Source: Diacronema lutheri
Lineage: Eukaryota; Haptophyta; Pavlovophyceae; Pavlovales; Pavlovaceae
NCBI GenBank assembly: GCA_019448385.1
Contig: JAGTXO010000003.1
Location: 1-64,000, forward strand
Direction of reading: 5' to 3'
DNA length: 64,000 nt
Shown: positions 23,301-33,025 of the stretch, in pieces
Position numbering within the stretch: the first letter of the stretch is position 1
Layout: every line of letters begins with the position of its first letter
Program-made: the position numbers and the translations under genes
The notes under the pieces: model-generated
Told to the model about the DNA's origin: nothing
The model's input: the letters and a program-made list of their open reading frames with translations, nothing else
Databases searched by the model: none

Positions 23301-26300
23301 GGCGGGCCGCGAGCCCGCCGCGCAGCCGTGCGGCGCGCGCGAGGCGCTCGGCGGCGCGCGCGCCGCACGGCGCGCGCGGCGGCGCGCACGCCAGCGACGG
23401 CTGCGGCCACGCCGCGCGCCAACACGGCCGCGGCGTGCGCCATCGCACCGAGCACGGCGCGTGGCGCGCCGAGCAAGCGCAGCAAGCGCGACGCCGTCGC
23501 GCGCGCCGGCGCACCGTGTGCAGGGGCCTCGCCAGCGCCAGCACCGACGCCGCCATCGCCGCAGCCGCAGGTGGCGTCGCCGCCGCCGCAGGCGTCGCGA
23601 CGGACGCCGCCGCCGCCGAAACAACCGCCGCACACGTCGCCGCCGACGTTGCCACCCCAGCCGCCGTTGCGTGCGCAGGTGGCTGCGGCGCGTGCGTGCG
23701 GGAGGCGTGCCGTGCGGCGCGCATCACACGGGCTGCGCGACGCGAGCGACGCCGCCGGGGTCCCCGCTGCGCCAGGCGCGCCGTGCGCGCCAGCCTCGCC
23801 GGCCTCGCCGGCGCGCGGTCGCGCGCTCGCCTCGACGTGGCCGCCTCCGCCGCCATCGCCGCCGTCGAACCGGGCGGCGGAGGGCTGCCGCTCGAACCGC
23901 TCGTCGGCGTCGGCCGCCACCGCCGCCTCGCGCTCCGCCGCCGCGGCGGCCGCACGGCGCGCGTGGCGGAGCGCGCGGCCGCCGTCCGCTGCGCGGCGTG
24001 GCGGCGCGGGCGCGGGCTTCGGCGCGCGCGGCCCCTCGGCGCGCTCGCGGAGCACGGCGAGCGGCGTGCCCGTGGCGACGCTCGTGCAGACGCGCCGCAA
24101 GGCGGCGCTTACGCACGCGTGGACGACGCGCGCCGTCCGCTTGTCGGCGGCGCGCGCGGCGCGGCGCGCGGCCTTGGCGGCGGCCTTTTTGGCGCGCCTC
24201 TGCTCCGCCTGCTCCGACAGCGCGCGCGCCTGGCGCTCGGCTGCGAGCGCGTCCTCGGGCGAAACGGTCGGCCTCGGCGGCCGCGCGCGCGCGCTGCGAC
24301 GCTGCGCGCTGCGGCGGTCGGACGGCGGCTGCCGCGGCGGCGAGGACGGCGAGCGCGAGCTCGGCGTGGGCGACCAATCGCCGCTGACGGTTGCGAGCGG
24401 CGCAAACGGGTTGTCGTCCCCGCGACCCGCGGCGTGCGACAGTGCACGCGGCGTCGGGCGCCGGCCGACCGCTGGCGGGCCCCACTCGGACGGCGGCTCC
24501 GAGGGCGAGCGCGCCGTCGGCGCCGCGCGTTGCGCGGCCGGCGGCGCCTCCCGGTCCAGCGCCGCCTGCTCTCTCGCCGCGGCCTGCTCGTCACCCTCCG
24601 GCACGCCACGCGGCGCGAGCACCGCGGTGGCGCAGCGCGTCGCGTTGAGCAACGCCGCCTCCATCTGCCGCACGCTGGCCTTGGCGCACGCCACACCCTG
24701 TCTCGCCCGGCGCAGCGCCTCGTGCGCGCGGCGCACTTCCGCGTCGGCATCTTCGCGCATGCCAAAGTGCGCCTGTTGCAGCCGCAGGTCCGCAGGGCGC
24801 CCCTGCGCGCGAGGGGCACGGGCGCGGCGGCGCGCAGGTGACGGAGCTGGCGCGCCGTTCTGCGCTGCGCGCACGCCAATCGACGGGCGCGCGCGCGGCG
24901 GGGCGCGCGCGCGCGCGCGCGCGCGCGCGCTGCCTACCCAGCCGCCGGCCGGCTCGCGCGAGCGCGCCAGCTGCTCCGCCGCCTCGGCGTCGAGCACGCG
25001 CTGCTGCGCCTCCTCCTCGCCCAGTGCAGCGAGGTGCAGCCGGCGGGCTGCCTTGCGGCAGTTGCCCTCCGCCTTGCCCACGGCCTTGCGCGCCGCGTCG
25101 ACGGGGTCGTCGTTGGCTCTGGCGCGCCTGCGCTTGCCCTTGTCGGCGGGCGGCGGCTTGGCGCGCTGCAGCGTGCCGAGCGCGTCGTCGGCTCCGCGCG
25201 CGGCCGCCCGCGGGCGGCGGGCCCCAAAAAGCGCACCGGTCGCCGTGCGCGCCGCGCAAGCAACGACCAGCGCTGACATGCCGGCGAAGACCGCACCGCC
25301 CAGCGCCACGGTTGCCACGATGCGCAGCGTCCCGTGCGCAAGCTGCGCTGCCTCCGCCGCTTTGGCGGCCTCGCGCGCGCGCGCATCGGCGGCTCTCATC
25401 TCGTGCAGCAGCCCGGCCGCGCCGCTCGCGCCGTCGCGGCCGCGCGCGAGCTCGCACAGCACCGCCGCCGCGCGCCGCGTGGGCTCGCGCGCGAGCAGCT
25501 GCGCGCCGCCGTCGGGGCGCAGCTTCTCAACGAACTCGACAAACGTCGCGTCGCGCCAGAGGGACATGCGGAAGGCCCTGTGCACCGCCCCCTCCTGCTC
25601 GCGCATCCGCCGTGCCGCCCGCCTGCCGTCGCGCGCGTGCGCGTGCGCGGCCGCGTCGAATCCCGCGACGCCGCGCTGCGCGTCGCGCGCGGCCGACGAC
25701 GGCGCCGCCGCGCTGCCCGCCAAGGGCGCCGCAGCGGCGACGCGCGCGTGCGGAGCGACGGGATCGCCGGCGGCCGGCGGCTCGGCGCGCTGCGGCGTGC
25801 CGTTTGCTCCGCGCGCGGCCGTCCCGGGGGAGATGGCCGCGATGGCGCCGCCAGCCGCGCCGCGCGCCAGCCACGCGCATAGGCTGCCGACGAGCTCGCC
25901 GAGACCCCCGACGGTCGCCGCGGCGGCGAGTGCGCCGGGCTTGCCGGCCGACAGCGGCTCGCGAGCGTCGTCGTCGCAGCCGCCGGCACCCGTCTTGGCG
26001 AGTGCGTCGCGCTCGCCCTCGACGCCCGCCACGACCGCCGCCCCTCCGTCGTCCGCCGCGCCGGCCGCGCGCGCGGCCGGGCGCAGAGGAGGCGTGCCGG
26101 TGCAGCCGTCGCCGCTCGTCTTCGCCGTTTCCTCCACTTTGGTCACTTCGTCGCCACCTGCGCCATCTCCGACGCCGGGGCCCTTGGTCACGCTTGCCGC
26201 CATGCGCGCCGTGCCCGCCGGCCAGCCCGCCGACTGCTCGAGCGCGGCGGCGAGCGGCGCGACGCGCGTCGACTCGGGCGCGCTCTCGTCATCGGGCTCG

Positions 26301-28612
26301 AGCGCGTTGTGCAGGCGCGCGAGCGCGCGCTCGACGGCCGCGGCGCCACTGCCGGGGGCGCGGCTCGCCGCGCGCACCGCGCGCCGCCAGGCCGGCGCGA
26401 ACATGAGCGCCGGCTCGAGCGCCGCGAGCGCGCGCGCCTCGCGCGCGTCGCTCGCGCCGAGGCGCGACGGCACGCGCGCGGCTCCGCGCGGCGCGGTGCC
26501 TCGGAAGCGTGGGCTCAGCGTGTAGGCGAGGTGCTGCGGCACGCCGCGCGCCTCCGCGCGCGCGCGTCCGTCCTCGACCTCGCGCCGCGCCTTCGCGATC
26601 GCCGGCGTGGCGCGCGCGAGCCAGTCGGGGTCGGCGGGCAGGTGGATCACGACGAGAATCGGCGCCCAGTCCAGCCGCGGGTTCTTGTGACGGTCGGGCA
26701 CGACCCACACGAGCAGCACCGTGCCCTCCGCGCCGCACGCCGCCTCGTAGATCCTGGGCTGCGAGCGCCAATCGGGCCTGACGCGCAGCGCCCGCGCGTG
26801 GTCGATGGCGGCGGCGCGGTCGCCATTGAAGTGAACCGTCGTCACCTCGCCGATGACGGACCGGCCGGACCGCCAGCAGAACACCGCGTCCGCCGACCCG
26901 CCGGCGATGGCCGCGAGCGATTCGGGCGCGGCGAGCCGCGGCAAGCCCTCGAAGGCGGCAAAGTCCTCGTGCGCATTGTACACGCCGCCCCAGCCGTCGT
27001 GCGCGTACGCGCGCGCGGCCGCTCGTACCGCGCGCGGCTGGTTCTCCACGCCCGACGTCATGTGCCATGTCGTCCCCGCGAAGCCGGGCTCGCCCAGCTC
27101 GGCCCGCACGACGGCACCGTACCCCGCGCCCTGCGTCGGGGCGGCGAGGTGGTGCATGCCCGCGCCGGTCACGCCCTCCGTGCGCTGCCGCGTGACGATC
27201 GTGCCCGTCGCGTGCGCGAAAAGCGTGTCGACCACGGCGGGCGCGCGCCCGCTGTTCGCCCGTAGCCGCGCCCTGCCCGCTTTTAGCTGCTCGGGGTCCT
27301 TGGCGTCGTACACGCGCGCGTCCGCGTCGCCCTCATCAGGCGCAGTGTAGACGCAGCGGCGTTCGAGCGGCGCCGAGCCACCGCCGTCCGCCGCCGCCGG
27401 CGAGGTTGGCGCCGCGCCCGCCGCCACCGCGCTCGTCGCCGCCGTGCCCGTCGCCACCGCCGCAGCCGCCGCGCCCGCGGGGTCGTCGTCCCCGTCCTCC
27501 GCGCCCTCCCCGTCGTCAGCGGTGGTGGCGTCGCCATCGTCCCCGTCGCCCTCGCCCCCGCCGAGGCTGCTGAATGGTCGGGGCCCCCACGCCGAGGCGG
27601 CGCGCCGCTGCGGCGCACGCGGCGGTGGCGCTCGCGACGGCGGCCTTGGCGCCGCCGCGCCGCGCGGCCTGGCCGCCGTCGACAGCGCGCGGCCTGCAGC
27701 GCCCGTGAGCGCGTCGAGCGCGGCCGTGCGTGCGATGCGGTCGTCGGGCGCGCGCAGCGCCGCCTCGACGGCCTGCAGCAGCCCGTCGGGCGCGGATCCG
27801 CCGACACTGGCATCGCACGCCTCGGCGAGCCGCGCGGCCTCGGCGAGCCGCGCGGCCTCGCGGGTGAACGGACCGAAGCGCCTGGCGCGGTCGCCGAGCA
27901 GAGCGCCGATGGCGGCGCGGAGCGTGCGCGCGCGGGTCTCCTCGTACGCGGCCGTCGTGAGGCGCGCGAGGCGCGCGTCCAAAGCCTTCTTGATGTCGAC
28001 AAGGACACTCGCGCGGCGGCCGTAGAGCGTCGATGCGCTCGCCACGACCTCGGCCGCGACTGTTGCCGCGGCGAAGCAACACGCGGCCCCACTCTGCGGG
28101 GGCGCCTTGAAGGCATCGATGGGCGGCGCTGTTCTGCCGATGCGCTGCGCAAGCTTCTTGATGAGCACGCCGGCCGCCGTGGCGTACGCCGATTCGCCGT
28201 TGCCCAAGGTGCGCGAATCGGCGAGCAGGGCGAGCGCGGCGCCGGGCGGCGCGCCGCGCTGCGCGGGCGGCGCGAGGAGCAGGTACGCCGCCGTCCAGTG
28301 CACGAGGCCGCTGGACGCGCGGAGGCAGAGCGGTAGCACGACCACGAGCACCTGCCCAAACCGGTCCGCATCCGCGCATGCTTTGCGCAGGTTGCGCAGC
28401 GCCACCTTGAGCGCATGCTGCGAGCACCCCGTGTCGCCCACCCTAACCCTGCTCGTGCCGAAATCCGCGTAACGCAGCAGGGCGATGAGGCAAGTGGATG
28501 GGACGACGTGGGGGTGGGTATCTCCCGGCGACAGAATGGTGCTGAGGGCCAGCGAGAAACTGTCCGAGCCGCCCCGCCCGCCGGGCAAAGCGTCCTTCAC
28601 GGAGTCCTCCAT
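9704..28612 (-). CDS. Giant Ulp1-YqaJ-chromodomain-Fanzor fusion protein (3 exons)
   Basis: The model is exons 28612-18011, 17898-11557 and 11428-9704, encoding about 6,220 residues. Both introns are GT-AG and phase 0 (112 and 128 bases); the second (GTGCGC donor, CTGCGCGCAG acceptor) is well supported, while the exact acceptor of the first could be another CAG nearby. In order: a C48/Ulp1-like protease (residues 1-200), a PD-(D/E)XK-like segment (about 500-700), one hydrophobic helix (about 1,100), coiled-coil and Arg/Ala/Pro-rich spacers, a second Ulp1-like protease (about 2,430-2,630), degenerate related modules, a YqaJ-like nuclease, a chromodomain, and a C-terminal Fanzor nuclease with an acidic tail. 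The combination suggests cleavage of SUMO- or ubiquitin-like modifiers plus DNA binding and cutting on chromatin, perhaps as a self-processing polyprotein. The start ATG is the first codon before the protease. Whether one protein is really made is unproven; long open frames are cheap at this GC. Confidence 0.6.
12712..12873 (-). other. Chromodomain upstream of the Fanzor module
   Basis: The segment reads TYEVEAVVDERRKAGKK, then FQFRIRWRGYDESADTWEP, then EANVSSDLVAQFRKTRDEQ. The Y-x-VE start, the aromatic cage positions (Tyr, Trp, and the Tyr of RGY), and WEPEANV followed by a helix are diagnostic. Chromodomains read methylated histone tails and target retroelement integrases to chromatin. It lies in the same exon and frame as the Fanzor N-terminus, about 90 residues before it. 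Confidence 0.85.
13020..15640 (-). other. Degenerate protease-like modules and proline-rich spacer
   Basis: Three stretches (about 15640-15180, 14400-13800 and 13640-13020) share a weak pattern: a buried strand (DDDFVAVVRRGGRWFACE, ALLVLHTPAGAPARALGLLA, LVVLLCVPVAAPSG), a later acidic strand, and an alanine-rich helix preceded by Gln (PQSACNARAAALLCL, SQPRGGDDGARALATF). This resembles C48 peptidase folds without the His or Cys. Between them (14755-14600) is an Ala-Pro repeat. I infer decayed or structural copies of the upstream protease modules; profile comparison is needed. Confidence 0.3.
15980..16575 (-). other. YqaJ-like PD-(D/E)XK nuclease domain
   Basis: The module starts RWHDERWEEVTGSKVGDVV, the helix that begins YqaJ/lambda-exonuclease folds. 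GILGEAVALRKLA supplies the upstream Glu. The core reads SPDGLAILPENNEQVLVEVKT, with Asp and the E-x-K pair, followed by a Gln-rich helix HRDQLQLGMHVLGVSKALYV. The catalytic set Glu, Asp, Glu-Val-Lys and Gln is complete. YqaJ-type enzymes are exonuclease/recombinases found in phages, large DNA viruses and some eukaryotic mobile elements. Confidence 0.7.
18410..20170 (-). other. Two further degenerate C48-like modules
   Basis: One module (about 20170-19650) contains DLTDDALEAAVEQELGDERG and a paired-strand region FTVFVVRAATRG... SVVELS. The other (about 18990-18410) contains FVASCVAAMQAEYGDG, strands PAVLVVQRAVDAP and VHGWCAHAAG, and a final DDAPDQAGVAALRVLYAL. That last motif mimics the Q-x-D-x2-D-C-G box of Ulp1 proteases with the Cys replaced. 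They look like catalytically dead relatives of the active modules. Confidence 0.3.
20274..20355 (-). repeat. GCC/GGC triplet repeat (poly-Ala)
   Basis: About 27 consecutive GGC/GCG triplets encode a polyalanine run of about 26 residues in the giant protein, between the second Ulp1-like module and the following spacer. Low-complexity triplet expansions on both sides suggest slippage. Confidence 0.85.
20715..21310 (-). other. Second Ulp1/C48-like protease module, active site intact
   Basis: The module contains ASGDMLASTVDACCEVVLR, then CHVPLAAQPAVF, then SGHFTALRLVRV with the catalytic His, YDAVLVDTLASP with Asp, and NEAAQRGATCGLAIVGALN with Gln and the nucleophile Cys in a CG pair. Order and spacing (about 18 residues from His to Asp, about 40 to Cys) match SUMO/ubiquitin-like proteases of clan CE. 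Confidence 0.55.
26500..27120 (-). other. Possible inactive PD-(D/E)XK segment
   Basis: The sequence GSADAVFCWRSG-RSVIGEVTTVHFN recalls the strand-turn-strand core D-(x)n-E-x-K of restriction-like nucleases, with Thr where Lys should be. A helix and buried strands follow (TVLLVWVVPDRHKNP, ILVVIHLPADPDW). If correct, this is a second, dead nuclease in the same protein. The evidence is only a motif. Confidence 0.25.
28010..28612 (-). other. First Ulp1/C48-like protease module
   Basis: The N-terminal 200 residues of the giant protein contain VLPLCLRASSGLVHWTAAYLL (His-Trp pair), ALLADSRTLG (Asp) and PPQSGAACCFAAATVAAE (Gln and Cys). This is the His-Asp-Gln-Cys set of clan CE cysteine proteases such as Ulp1 and adenain. 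The usual CG is CC here. The start ATG at 28612 has the context GCAGATGG. Confidence 0.5.
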
Positions 28613-30521
28613 CTGCAGACTGTGGGCACGTCAGTGTCCGGATGGCGGCCCGGATGATACTTGGGAGAATTTACATGATGCCCTAGAGAATGCCCCGCTC
28701 TCCCACAACCAGGACCCGCCAGCGCGCCGAGCCTACTCGTTTGCCCGCGCCGCCTCTCTTTGCGCGCCCGAGCGCGGCCTCCGAGCGCGGCCAACGTCCT
28801 CCGGGGGCGTGCATCGTGGCTGCTCGGAGGGGCTGCGACGCGGCGAAAGCTCGCTGCGCGGCCGCAACGTGAGCGCGCGCGCGCGGCCGCGCGCCGGCCT
28901 GCGCTGCTCTGCACGGCCGCGCGCCGGCCTGCGCAGCCTCGTCGCGCAGCGTGAGCGCGAGCGCGCGCGAGGTGAGCTCGGCGGATGGGTGCGCGGCGGC
29001 GTTGGCGGCGGGTGCGGCGGCAGGCTGGGCGGCGGGTTTGGACGGAGAGTGTCGGGGAAGAACGGGGCGCATCCTGGCTGGGAGTTGGACGGCGCCCACC
29101 ACGCGCTGGCGGATCCTGGTTGCCACCACCACCCCCCCCCCCCCCCCCCCCCCGGAGACGAGGACCAGGGGCATGGCCGACTCGCTGCGCCGCACAGCGC
29201 GCGGCGCGCGGCATGCTGCGCGACCTCAAGCACATCCAGCCGCGCTCCGCCCACGCAACGCGCGCAATGCCGCGTTGCACTGCAGGTGTGCACGTGCGGC
29301 TCTCACGCGCACTGTGTTGCACGAACGGCATCACGCCACCGAGCTGCGTCCGGACCACGCGCCGCGCGCAGGCGACCACACAGGGGCGCGCCGCGCCGCG
29401 CGTGCGCGCCCTCGCAACCGTTGCAGCACGCTCTGCCTTGCACTGCGCCGAGCCGCCGCGCGCTGTGCGCGTGCATGCAGGGCGCACGCGTGCGACGAAG
29501 CGCGCGCGCGGCGAGGCGCGCGGGCGGCTCGCTGCGCGGGCGGCAACGCGCCCAGCTGCGCCCAGGCCAGGCGCGCGCCCGCGAGTGCCACCGGGACGCA
29601 CTGCCCCCGCCGGGGTCGCCGCGCGCTCTGTGTGTGCGCTCGCGCGCTGCGAGCGCGGCGGAACGTTCGTGCATGGCGCGAAGAGCGCGGCACCCGAAGA
29701 CGGCTGCCCCGAGCCCGCGCCGGGTGGCAGCGAGCGGCGGCACCTCCTCGGCGAGCCCGCCCCGCGCCTTCCCCTCCACGTGGCGTTTTGAGGCAGACGG
29801 ACACGCGCCCACACTGCGACTGGGCACGCTGCTCGAGGCAGACACGCACCCAACGCGCGCGCACCACGCGCCCGCGTCGGCGGGCCGGTGTGAACGAGCG
29901 AGAGCTCGGTGTCGCCAACGGGGGCACGGGCGCGACTTCGGTCCGCCTCTCGACGGACGCAGGCGACGCTGCCGGGAACTTCCCCGACGCCTGCACATCC
30001 AGGGCTTCGAGGTACAGAGCTGGGCAACAGTGCCGCTCGTCACCGATGAGGCGGCCAAGCTCGCTATCCTTGCTGCCCTCGGCTCCACCAAACAGCCGGG
30101 CGACCCAACGGTTCGTGATCGCCTGGCCGCCAGGTGCGAACCGCGCCCGTGCAAGCGCTTCACCCGCATTCTCCGCCCCGCTGCGGACGTCCGCCTGCCG
30201 GCCGCGAACACGGCCGGTGCGCGTTGCCGCCTGGCCCAACACGAAAACCCGCCCGCCCCCGAGGCCGCAGGTCCTACCTGCCCAAGCGCAGCCCAACGGC
30301 ACGCAGACAGCCCGCCTTGGCAACCGACTCGTGCGCGAGCGCTCCGCCCTCCACAAGAGCCTGCCCCACGCCACCGCCGACGCGGAGCCAGCGCAGCCGA
30401 CGCCCCTCCGCGACGCTCGCGCCGCAAGGCGCAAGGGCCCCGGCGAGACGGCGTCAACCAAGCCCGCCGCTGGCACAGCGCCGGCACCCGGAGCCCACCC
30501 CAAGCCCCCGCGCACGCCTCG

Positions 30522-30557
<36 letters not shown>

Positions 30558-30589
30558 ATCGGCGGACCGATTGCGTTTTGGTGCGCCAG
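28613..30589. other. Unresolved region with a poly-C tract
   Basis: No domain is recognised on either strand. A run of 22 cytosines stands at 29132-29153 and another of 35 at 30522-30556. In this genome these mark 3' ends of plus-strand introns, so upstream exons of the small membrane-protein gene that ends at 31030 probably lie here. A plausible coding piece is near 29990-30170 (GFEVQSWATVPLVTDEAAK). I could not define exon borders. Confidence 0.3.
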
Positions 30590-31030
30590 GCTCAATGCGC
30601 CATCGCAGTGGCGGGCCCGCAGACGCAGACGCTGACATGCCCAACGCTGGGCACTGAGGCCGCAGGCCGGCCCTCCTGGACCTGGCGGGCGAGCTGCCCG
30701 CGCAGCGGCCACGCGAGCCTCGCACTGACCGTGGCGGTCGCTGCCACCGTGATAGCTGCGGGTGCGGCGGCCTTGGCCCCAACCCCATCATCCGTCTTCA
30801 TGCCCGCCCTGCTCGCGCTCGCGGCCTACGTCGGCAATCCCTGCACCGGGATCCGCCCCGCGAAGTCCACACAAGACTTATCCGTGCTGCACGCCAGCCG
30901 CGCGCGCCGACGCGCGCCGCTCCCACACGCTCACCTCCGTTTCCGCGGGCGGCCCAACGCCCCCCCCCCCCCCCCCCCCCCCCCCTCCCCCCCCCCCCCC
31001 CCCCGGCAGGCGGCCATCGAGCCGCATTAG
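30590..31030 (+). CDS. Last exons of a small membrane protein with poly-C introns
   Basis: Exon 30590-30829 and final exon 31010-31030 are joined by a GT-AG phase-0 intron. Its acceptor follows a 26-C run, one T, and 18 more C (30960-31004, then GGCAG). The upstream acceptor (GTGCGCCAG ending 30589) follows a 35-C run and is also phase 0. The exons encode a hydrophobic region (LALTVAVAATVIAAGAAALA... FMPALLALAAYV), probably two membrane helices, and end AAIEPH. Upstream exons are not resolved. The agreement of two phase-0 junctions with poly-C tracts is the main support. Confidence 0.4.
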   Translation, partial: AQCAIAVAGPQTQTLTCPTLGTEAAGRPSWTWRASCPRSGHASLALTVAVAATVIAAGAAALAPTPSSVFMPALLALAAYVGNPCTGIRPAKSTQDLSVLHASRARRRAPLPHAHLRFRGRPNAPPPPPPPPSPPPPPRQAAIEPH

Positions 31031-31342
31031 CACACCCGCCCGGGGCCTCCCGCCGCACCCGCAGCGGCTCGGCGCCTTGAATCCTCCCGTCCCCCGGGGT
31101 GAGGCCTTCAACCCGGGCCCAGCGCGCTCCGACTGCCTCACGCGCGCCAGCGCCAACCTCGGCGGCATGGTAGACTCCGAGCGAAAAGCCGCACTTCTCG
31201 CCGTCCTCGTCAGGCGCAAGTACGTTATCCTGCTCCTACTGCCGACGCGGCTCCCGCGCGCGCGGACTACTACGCCGGGCAGATCGCCGCAGACGCACGT
31301 GAGTGCACACGTGCGGACAAGGCGCACACGCTCGACGTCCAG

Positions 31343-31559
31343 TTAGCGCACGTGCACGTGCGCGCCACTGGTCACATTTGAGCGTCCGTGCTCGCCCACA
31401 GCGTCGCCATCCACAAGATGCGCGCTGGAGCCATCCAAGCAGGGCTCTGCCTGCTCGGCTTCCGCAAGGCAATTTGGGCCGCGGACAGCGGACAGCGGAC
31501 GGCGTGCGCGTGCGAGGTGCGAAAGGAGGAAGAAGGTAGGGAGAGTTGTGTGTGTGTGT

Positions 31560-31601
<42 letters not shown>

Positions 31602-33025
31602 CGGCCGCCGGAGACGAGGACGCACTCACCGCTGTTGGCAATGCGCGCGTCACGGAGACAACTTGGCGGGCCTCGCACGCAGCTGGGCCGATCGCCGCCG
31701 TAGAGATGTCTGCAGCCGTCTCCGCGATGCCGATCGTCGCATCTGTTGGCACCGCTGCCATCTGCCGCACCCGCGGCCAGGCTGCCGGCAAGGTCGGCGC
31801 GTCGGGCTCCGAGCTCGGCCACGCAGGCGATGCTGCCGACGGCGGTGACGCTGAGCCCAGCGCCGGGTCCAACGGCTCCACGTCGAGCCGGCTGTGAACG
31901 AGCATGCTCGCACCACTTGCCCACGCCAGCGCGTCGGACTCAGGCACGTTGTAGATCTGCGCGGGCAACGCGCGTGCGTGCGGCAGGCGCGCGCGCGAGC
32001 TTTCAGGCCACGCGCGCGTGCCGCGCGGGAGGACGGGGCGGTCGCGGCTGCGCTCGACCGCCGGTCGCGGCACCGAGCGACCGTGCGCGCCGCCGCACGT
32101 TGTAGTCGTCGCACGGAAACCAAGCCTCGTTGCGGAGCACGATGGCGACAAGGTGCCCGCTCATCGGCCCCTCGCCCACGTGCACCACGCCGGCGACGGG
32201 GAGGTGGTCGCGCCCGCCGAGCAGCAGCCGCGGCGCGCACACGAGCGCGCGGTTGTTCTTGCACTGCGAGCCATTGCCGCGCGTCGTGCGCGGCGCCTCG
32301 ACAGCAATGCTGGCTGGCGTGAGCACGCCCGAGTGGCCCGCGTTCGTGTGGCGATCCCGCGGCGGCCCAGCGGCGCCCCCCAGAGCGTGTGCAAGCGCGC
32401 GCGCCGCATCGCCGCCGACGCTGACGAGTACGGCGATGCCCTCGCCGGCCTCTGAAGGCACGGCGATCTGCTCGAGCACTGGCCCGACGCGTGTGTCGGC
32501 TTCAAAGGCCGCAGCGAGCCCGGGCACTCGGCCGAGCAGCAACCGGAAGAACTCAGCGGCATCCTGCGGCGTCCTTCGCGCGCCACGGCCCGAGATGACG
32601 TCGATGACGGACACAAGACACAGCCGTGTCGGCGCCCTGGTGTCCTCGATCAGCGTGCCAAAGTCCCGAAAACGCGCCCTCTCGACGCTGTTGGCACGGC
32701 GCGAAGCGGAGCGAAGCATCGCACGGAGCATGTTCAGGGCGAAGAGCGATTGCATAAGGACGGTCGTGTAGCACGCGTTGCCCTCGTTTTTCGCGCCTGC
32801 GCCGCGCCGCGCAGCGCCGGGTGTGCGGGGTGCGCACGCACGGTTTGCGGCGGGATGGAGGGAGGCTGGCTGGGCGCGCGCCGAGCCCGGCAAGCCGTGC
32901 AGGCGCTCACCACGCGGCACGCCGGGCACTCTCACCGGCCACATCGGGCCGTCAAACGCGTCTTCCACAGGCTGCCGACCGACGACGTAAAACTTGCTCA
33001 AGGCGCCGCGCCGTGCACGCGCCAT
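31343..33025 (-). CDS. Ubiquitin-specific protease (USP/UCH family C19), 3 exons
   Basis: The model is exons 33025-32099, 31956-31630 and 31450-31343, with two phase-0 GT-AG introns (142 and 179 bases), about 453 residues. The Cys box is KNEGNACYTTVLMQSLFALN. RTPQDAAEFFRLLLGRVP is the conserved QDA-EF helix. The His box is GPMSGHLVAIVLRNEAWFPCDDYN. Joined by splicing, the closing strand NVPESDALAWASGASMLVHSR fits the final USP strand. The enzyme removes ubiquitin from proteins. The Cys4 zinc-finger insert of many USPs is not visible, so this is a minimal USP. Intron 2 has a canonical GTGAGT donor and a 36-base C run. The start is the first in-frame ATG; an exon further upstream (33.1-33.9 kb) is possible. 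The intact splice pattern argues for a working gene. Confidence 0.7.
31561..31596 (-). repeat. 36-base poly-C (G on the plus strand) in USP intron 2
   Basis: This is an uninterrupted run of 36 G on the plus strand, hence C in the transcript. It is followed on the coding strand by a CA repeat and a pyrimidine-rich stretch that leads to the GAGCAG acceptor at 31451. Confidence 0.85.

Noticed and set aside
22659-26525. A plus-strand open frame of about 1,290 codons
   Set aside because: It has low-complexity Ala/Arg/Ser composition and no domain, and mirrors the coiled-coil and spacer part of the giant gene.
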